In this document: positions 5,003-8,330 of the stretch, piece by piece
Layout: each line of letters begins with the position of its first letter
Position numbering within the stretch: position 1 is the first letter of the stretch
Source: Nanobdellota archaeon
Lineage (GTDB): Archaea; Nanobdellota; Nanobdellia; Woesearchaeales; CG1-02-33-12
Assembly (NCBI GenBank): GCA_018901315.1
Contig: JAHIFA010000129.1
Span: 1 to 8,330 of the forward strand
Length of the DNA stretch: 8,330 bases
Direction of reading: 5' to 3'
Position numbers and translations under genes: made by a program
Notes under the pieces: model-generated
What the model was told of the DNA's origin: nothing
Seen by the model: the letters and a program-made list of their open reading frames with translations, nothing else
The model's database searches: none

Positions 5003-6380
5003 TTCTTTCACCCATCTCAGGTATCTTTGTTTTTAGTCCAAGTTTTTCAACTTTCTTTGCAAAGGACAGCATGGCATCTTCTTCGCCATGCACTATGAAA
5101 ACCTTTTTTGGCCTTGGATTAAAAAATTTCAGCAAGTTAAGAAGCTTGCGGTAGTCAGCATGAGCAGAAAAACTGTCAATTGACTCAATATTTGCCTTTA
5201 CTACAACCTCTGTTCCCAATAATCTTACTCTTTTTTCGCCTTTTTTTATGTAATAGCCGAGTGTACCCTTAGCCTGATATCCTACAAAAAGGATTGTATT
5301 TCTTTTGTTCCAGATATTATGTTTTATGTGATGTTTTATCCTGCCCCCTGTGCACATTCCGCTTCCTGCAATTATTATGCATGGCTCATGAAGGTTGTTA
5401 AGCTTGATTGAATCCCTCACATGCATTGTGTATTCAAGCCCTGGAAATGAAAAAGGATTATCTCCTGATTTTATCAAATCCTTTATCCTTTTGTTGTAAA
5501 GAGAATAATGTTTTTTAAATACTTCTGTCACTTTTATGCCCATTGGAGTATCCACATAGACCTTTATTCTTGGAATCAGATTTTTTTCCACAAGCTCATT
5601 TAGGTCATACAAAAGCTCCTGTGTTCTTTCAACTGCAAAACATGGAATTATAACTTTTCCGTGATTTTCATATGTTTTTAATATGACATCAAGAAGTTTT
5701 TGCTTTCTTTTTTCTATTGGCGGATGTATTCTATCACCGTATGTTGACTCAATAAAAATATAATCTGCCTTATTCAGATGAACTGTATCGTTTATTATTG
5801 GTGTGCTGTTTTGGCCTATGTCACCTGAAAAAACAATTGTTGTTTCTTTTCCGCTCTCGTTGACTTTTAGTTCTATTATTGCAGAGCCAAGTATATGCCC
5901 TGCATCATAGAAAGCTGCATTGATTCCTTCGCATGGCTGAAAACTCTTTTCATAGTTTACTGTCCTGAAAAGCTTCATTGCTTTTTCAACATCCTCCTCA
6001 GTGTATATTGGCTTACGGGGAGGCAGTCCGATTCTTTGTCTTTTCTTGTTTTCAAACTCAACATCATGCCTGTTAACCTTTGCAGAGTCAAGCATAATTA
6101 TTTCTGCTATGTCTTTTGTTGCAGAAGTGCAGTAAATTTTGCCCTTAAAGCCCTCCTTAACAAGCTTTGGGATCCTTCCGCAATGATCAAGATGTGAATG
6201 TGTAAGAAGAAGCGCTGAATATAATTTCGCATTGAAAGGAAGCCTGTCATAGTTAAGCTTCATTAGATTCTTGCTTCCCTGAAACATCCCGCAGTCAACT
6301 AATATCCTCTTTTTTCCAGTGGCCAGACTGTAGCATGAGCCAGTAACTGTCTTGGCCGCTCCAAAAAGCCTTATCTCCAT
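4992..6380 (-). CDS. Beta-CASP metallo-beta-lactamase ribonuclease
   Basis: Predicted zinc-dependent RNA endo/exonuclease of the CPSF/RNase J superfamily (COG1236-like), acting in mRNA or rRNA maturation and decay. Over 462 residues, the metallo-beta-lactamase motifs are D29, HSHLDH (61-66), the His in YDAGHILGSA (H162) and the Asp of FSGDIG (D187). The beta-CASP motifs include ESTYGDR (211-217), the central AGSGMCTGGRIKHH region (338-351) and SFSAHAD (403-409, motif C His407). The C-terminal RMMBL-type segment FIVHGEEDAM (428-437) completes the fold. There is no N-terminal KH extension, so it is not the aCPSF1 type; it fits the shorter aCPSF2-like or bacterial MBL-RMMBL group. ATG 6380 has no SD. 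A minus-strand AAATAAATA (6411-6403) is centred about 27 nt upstream, suggesting a leaderless mRNA. Its end overlaps the PfkB kinase by 11 bp tail to tail. Confidence 0.93.
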   Translation of the reverse strand: MEIRLFGAAKTVTGSCYSLATGKKRILVDCGMFQGSKNLMKLNYDRLPFNAKLYSALLLTHSHLDHCGRIPKLVKEGFKGKIYCTSATKDIAEIIMLDSAKVNRHDVEFENKKRQRIGLPPRKPIYTEEDVEKAMKLFRTVNYEKSFQPCEGINAAFYDAGHILGSAIIELKVNESGKETTIVFSGDIGQNSTPIINDTVHLNKADYIFIESTYGDRIHPPIEKRKQKLLDVILKTYENHGKVIIPCFAVERTQELLYDLNELVEKNLIPRIKVYVDTPMGIKVTEVFKKHYSLYNKRIKDLIKSGDNPFSFPGLEYTMHVRDSIKLNNLHEPCIIIAGSGMCTGGRIKHHIKHNIWNKRNTILFVGYQAKGTLGYYIKKGEKRVRLLGTEVVVKANIESIDSFSAHADYRKLLNLLKFFNPRPKKVFIVHGEEDAMLSFAKKVEKLGLKTKIPEMGERINL

Positions 6381-6402
6381 AATTTTTTATTTTAACTACT
6401 GG

Positions 6403-6411
6403 TATTTATTT
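6403..6411 (-). promoter_or_regulatory. Box A of the beta-CASP nuclease gene
   Basis: On the minus strand AAATAAATA is centred about 27 nt from ATG 6380, so transcription should begin at about the start codon (leaderless). Confidence 0.5.
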
Positions 6412-6438
6412 GTTTTCTTTGTTAAATGTTTTAGATAA

Positions 6439-6455
6439 TATAAATATTTTTAAAG
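6439..6455 (+). promoter_or_regulatory. Box A region of the PRPP synthetase gene
   Basis: TATAAAT (6439-6445) and the adjacent TTTTTAAAG (6447-6455) are TATA-like. They predict a start site near 6468-6477, giving a short leader that includes the strong ribosome-binding site. Confidence 0.5.
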
Positions 6456-6477
6456 ATGCTTGTTTGCTTAAATTTTA

Positions 6478-6485
6478 GAGGTGAT
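6478..6485 (+). promoter_or_regulatory. Strong SD site that decides the PRPP synthetase start
   Basis: GAGGTGAT is an eight-base match to the 16S rRNA 3' tail, 4 nt before ATG 6490. An in-frame GTG at 6481 lies inside this SD and would add three residues; the ATG is therefore the start. Confidence 0.75.
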
Positions 6486-6489
6486 ATTT

Positions 6490-7497
6490 ATGACAAGGGG
6501 CAAACTAAGTATTATTGCCTGTGAATCAGGAAGGCCTTTCGCAAAGAAAATTGTAAATGAAATTATTAAAAAAAAGGGAGATATTAAATTTATTAGTTCT
6601 AATGAAATTAAATTTGCAGATTCGGAAAGAAAAACAGTTATAAAAGAAAGTATAAGGGGAGCAGATGTTTATATTATTCAAGATGTTAGAAATTCTGCTA
6701 ATGAATATTCTGTTGATGAAAACCTAAGAGCACTAAAAACAGCTATTGATGCTGCATGGAGAAGTGATGTAAGTTACATAACAGCTGTTATACCTGTATT
6801 TCCCTATGCAAGGCAGGATAAGCAGGAGGGAAGAGAGGGTATAACTGCTGCAGCAGTTGCAAGAGAGATTGAGGATGTTAATGCAGACCATGTTATAACT
6901 TTAGATGTGCACAATGAAGCTATTGCTGGATTCTTTAGAAAAGCTAAATTTGAGAATTTACATGCTTCTAAAAACATTATTGACTATATTAAAAAGAACA
7001 AAGATGATTTTGATCTTAAAAATTTAGTGGTCATGTCTCCTGATGTAGGAGGAGCAAGAAGAGCCAAACATTATGCTAAAATGCTGGGCGTAAATTTAAT
7101 TCTCGCTTATAAAGATAGAAACTATAACACACCTAATTCCATTGAATCAATCCAGATAGTTGGAGAGGTTAAAGGAAAAGATGTTTTAATAGTAGATGAC
7201 ATGATTGATACTGCTGAAACTTTGATAAATGTTGTTAAGAAAGCTAAAGAAAAGGGTGCTAAAAAGGTATATGTGGCTTGCAGTCTTGCTTTGTTTAATG
7301 GGCCAGCCATAGAAAGAATAAAAAAAGCTTATGAAGAAAGATATTTAATAGCTGTTATTGGCACTGACGCTGTTTATCATGGAGAGGATTTCCAGGAAAA
7401 AAATCCCTGGTATAAAGAGGTTTCTGTTGCAAGTTATTTTGCAGAGGTTATTATCCTATTAAATCAGCATAAATCAATAAGCAAATTGCTTGAATGA
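6490..7497 (+). CDS. prs: Ribose-phosphate pyrophosphokinase (PRPP synthetase)
   Basis: Makes PRPP from ribose 5-phosphate and ATP for nucleotide, His and Trp synthesis and base salvage; cytosolic. The 335 residues from ATG 6490 hold tandem phosphoribosyltransferase-like domains. FADSE (42-46) corresponds to the family FSDGE. The ATP-binding loop is PYARQDKQ (105-112). The metal/ATP histidine is in LDVHNEAIAGFF (H141). SPDVGGARRA (183-192) follows, then catalytic-loop Lys and Arg in AYKDRN (K208, R210). The PRPP-binding motif is VLIVDDMIDTAETL (232-244). The layout is bacterial class I. The ribose-phosphate loop reads DTAET where the family normally has DTGGT or DTAGT, so a Gly is replaced by Glu. 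It is about 20 residues longer than typical bacterial enzymes, part of this after GFF. It diverges from the beta-CASP gene and has an excellent SD. A poly-T run follows. Confidence 0.95.
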   Translation: MTRGKLSIIACESGRPFAKKIVNEIIKKKGDIKFISSNEIKFADSERKTVIKESIRGADVYIIQDVRNSANEYSVDENLRALKTAIDAAWRSDVSYITAVIPVFPYARQDKQEGREGITAAAVAREIEDVNADHVITLDVHNEAIAGFFRKAKFENLHASKNIIDYIKKNKDDFDLKNLVVMSPDVGGARRAKHYAKMLGVNLILAYKDRNYNTPNSIESIQIVGEVKGKDVLIVDDMIDTAETLINVVKKAKEKGAKKVYVACSLALFNGPAIERIKKAYEERYLIAVIGTDAVYHGEDFQEKNPWYKEVSVASYFAEVIILLNQHKSISKLLE

Positions 7498-7509
7498 GTA
7501 AAGTTAATA

Positions 7510-7516
7510 TTTTTTT
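7510..7516 (+). terminator. Oligo-T terminator after prs
   Basis: A run of seven T's begins 13 nt after the PRPP synthetase stop, in an AT-rich stretch without a stem. This fits an archaeal T-rich terminator. Further T-rich stretches follow, but they are the complement of the minus-strand small gene. Confidence 0.45.
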
Positions 7517-7518
7517 GT

Positions 7519-7703
7519 TTAAATATATTTTAGAACATCAAAAAGATTCCTACTTTCAACAACAAATGTTGCTACTTTCTTTAGCTCATATGAATCAGAA
7601 TTAAAGGCTATTGACAAGCCTACTTCTTTTACCTTTTCTTTAACTTATAAGTCTCACGGTTATACTTTCTTTTAATATATCCTTCTATTATTATTTTTGG
7701 CAT
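7519..7703 (-). pseudogene. Small conserved-looking gene split by a -1 frameshift
   Basis: Minus-strand ATG 7703 starts 2 nt after the methyltransferase stop and encodes MPKIIIEGYIKRKYNRETYK plus four residues, then stops at TAA 7631-7629. A second frame, open from 7644 to TAA 7521-7519, overlaps it and encodes a protein-like 41 residues with SIAFNSDSYELKKVATFVV and a tail ending LFDVLKYI. Joining them near 7632-7644, where the sequence is A-rich (AAAGAAAAGG), would give one protein of about 61 residues. It would be basic at the start with an amphipathic C-terminal half. I do not recognise the family. The break may be a recent inactivating indel, an assembly error in an A-run, or a -1 programmed shift. 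The close coupling to the methyltransferase suggests the intact gene was co-translated with it. Confidence 0.55.
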
Positions 7704-7705
7704 TT

Positions 7706-8330
7706 TTAGCCCTTCTTTTGATACATATAAAATATATGATTAAGTTTATTATCTTTAATCCTCTTCTTGATTATGTTTAAATTCAATTTTTTTGCTATTC
7801 CTTCAAACCAGTCTGGATAAAACCTGCATGCATCAATAGGGTGTCTGTGATAAGGATGTCCAGGACATGCTGTATGTATTATTAAAAAACCACCAGGAAC
7901 TAAAAGACTTGCAAGGTCACACATGTGCTTATAGGGATTCAAAAGATGCTCTAATATTGCCTGGCTTATAATAAGGTCAAATTGACCCATTTTAGGCGGA
8001 TCTTCTTCAAAATCCCATTTATAATTAACATCTAATAATCCAGTTGTGCATACATTCTTAACTTTAAGTTTGGGCTGCAAATATTTCACAACTTTGTTGT
8101 CTTCACCTGCCAATAAAGTCCTTTTAGGTCGTGGAGTAATATCTTGTGTCCATTTAATAATCTCACCAAAATAAAATGAACTTTCACTGGATAATCCTTT
8201 TAGTGTAAAATTTTTGTAGTCAGTCTTGTCAAACTTGCCGTAAATTTCCTCCCATCTCCTTACCTCTTTCTTATGCTGCTTGGAATGTATCCTTTGGATA
8301 AAAAAGTCAGTTATCTTATTATTGAGATTC
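7706..8330 (-). CDS. Class I SAM-dependent methyltransferase, N-terminus off-window
   Basis: The minus-strand frame is open from TAA 7706-7708 to the right edge of the window, about 207 residues, with no in-frame ATG before the core. The TTG at 8113 is an internal leucine codon, so the start lies beyond 8330. The visible part begins with a charged helical region, including RRWEEIYGKFDK and SSESSFYFGEIIKW. A degenerate SAM motif I follows (RTLLAGEDN), then the acidic post-I strand, FDLIISQAILEHLLNPYKHM (motif II/III), and LVPGGFLIIHT. A C-terminal segment, PYHRHPIDACRFYPDWFEGIAKKLNL, closes it. This resembles methyltransferases found among surface-glycan and lipid-modification genes, but the substrate is unknown. 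The translated region upstream of TTG 8113 is as protein-like as the rest. A small gene begins 2 nt after its stop. Confidence 0.85.
   Translation of the reverse strand, partial: NLNNKITDFFIQRIHSKQHKKEVRRWEEIYGKFDKTDYKNFTLKGLSSESSFYFGEIIKWTQDITPRPKRTLLAGEDNKVVKYLQPKLKVKNVCTTGLLDVNYKWDFEEDPPKMGQFDLIISQAILEHLLNPYKHMCDLASLLVPGGFLIIHTACPGHPYHRHPIDACRFYPDWFEGIAKKLNLNIIKKRIKDNKLNHIFYMYQKKG

Noticed and set aside
5895..6197. 100-codon plus-strand frame inside the beta-CASP gene
   Set aside because: Antisense to catalytic motifs of a well-supported gene, with Cys/Phe-rich translation and no start signals.
6481..6489. GTG start for PRPP synthetase
   Set aside because: The GTG lies within the SD sequence itself; ATG 6490 has ideal spacing.
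7706..8113. Methyltransferase beginning at TTG 8113
   Set aside because: The same frame continues open and protein-like to the window edge, with no SD at 8113, so the TTG is an internal Leu codon.
1..8330. CRISPR array, insertion sequence, toxin-antitoxin or defence island
   Set aside because: No regularly spaced repeats, transposase, terminal inverted repeats or defence-type domains were found on either strand.

Overview
The window looks archaeal. It encodes a transcription factor B, has BRE/TATA-type promoters on both strands, a tRNA gene with bulge-helix-bulge introns and no encoded CCA, an archaeal COG2112-type protein kinase, a Trm112-like zinc protein, and an RNA-processing beta-CASP nuclease. 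The sequence is AT-rich and densely packed: two gene pairs overlap at convergent ends and one ATGA start/stop overlap is present. Several promoters look leaderless and others use Shine-Dalgarno (SD) sites. A small-genome DPANN-type archaeon (Pacearchaeota/Woesearchaeota-like) is my inference from style, not something the sequence proves.

Layout, left to right. Positions 2-1958 hold a plus-strand cluster: a RIO/COG2112-like Ser/Thr kinase (open at the left edge), a 291-residue conserved protein of unknown function, and a small OB-fold-like protein. Positions 1959-2102 are a non-coding stretch rich in perfect hairpins. Next come a single-domain O6-alkylguanine-DNA alkyltransferase (2103-2399, +) and, convergent with a 4-bp overlap, transcription factor B (2396-3319, -). 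A divergent promoter region (3320-3515) separates TFB from a Trm112-like gene (+). Positions 3735-4005 form a tRNA-Ser(UGA) gene interrupted twice: a 44-nt intron at 37/38 and a 143-nt intron inside the T-loop at 59/60. An adenosine-kinase-like PfkB gene starts 17 nt after it. That gene converges, with an 11-bp overlap, on a beta-CASP ribonuclease (4992-6380, -). A divergent promoter then leads to PRPP synthetase (6490-7497, +). The right end holds a minus-strand SAM methyltransferase, open at the window edge, followed 2 nt later by a small gene that is split by a frameshift.

Functionally this is mostly core informational and nucleotide metabolism: basal transcription (TFB), RNA maturation (beta-CASP nuclease, tRNA-Ser), translation and tRNA methylation support (Trm112), and ribose/nucleoside salvage (PRPP synthetase plus PfkB kinase). 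I see no IS element, CRISPR array, toxin system or phage module. The most notable item is the doubly interrupted tRNA-Ser. Next are the frameshifted small gene at 7519-7703 and the hairpin-rich element at 2005-2089.
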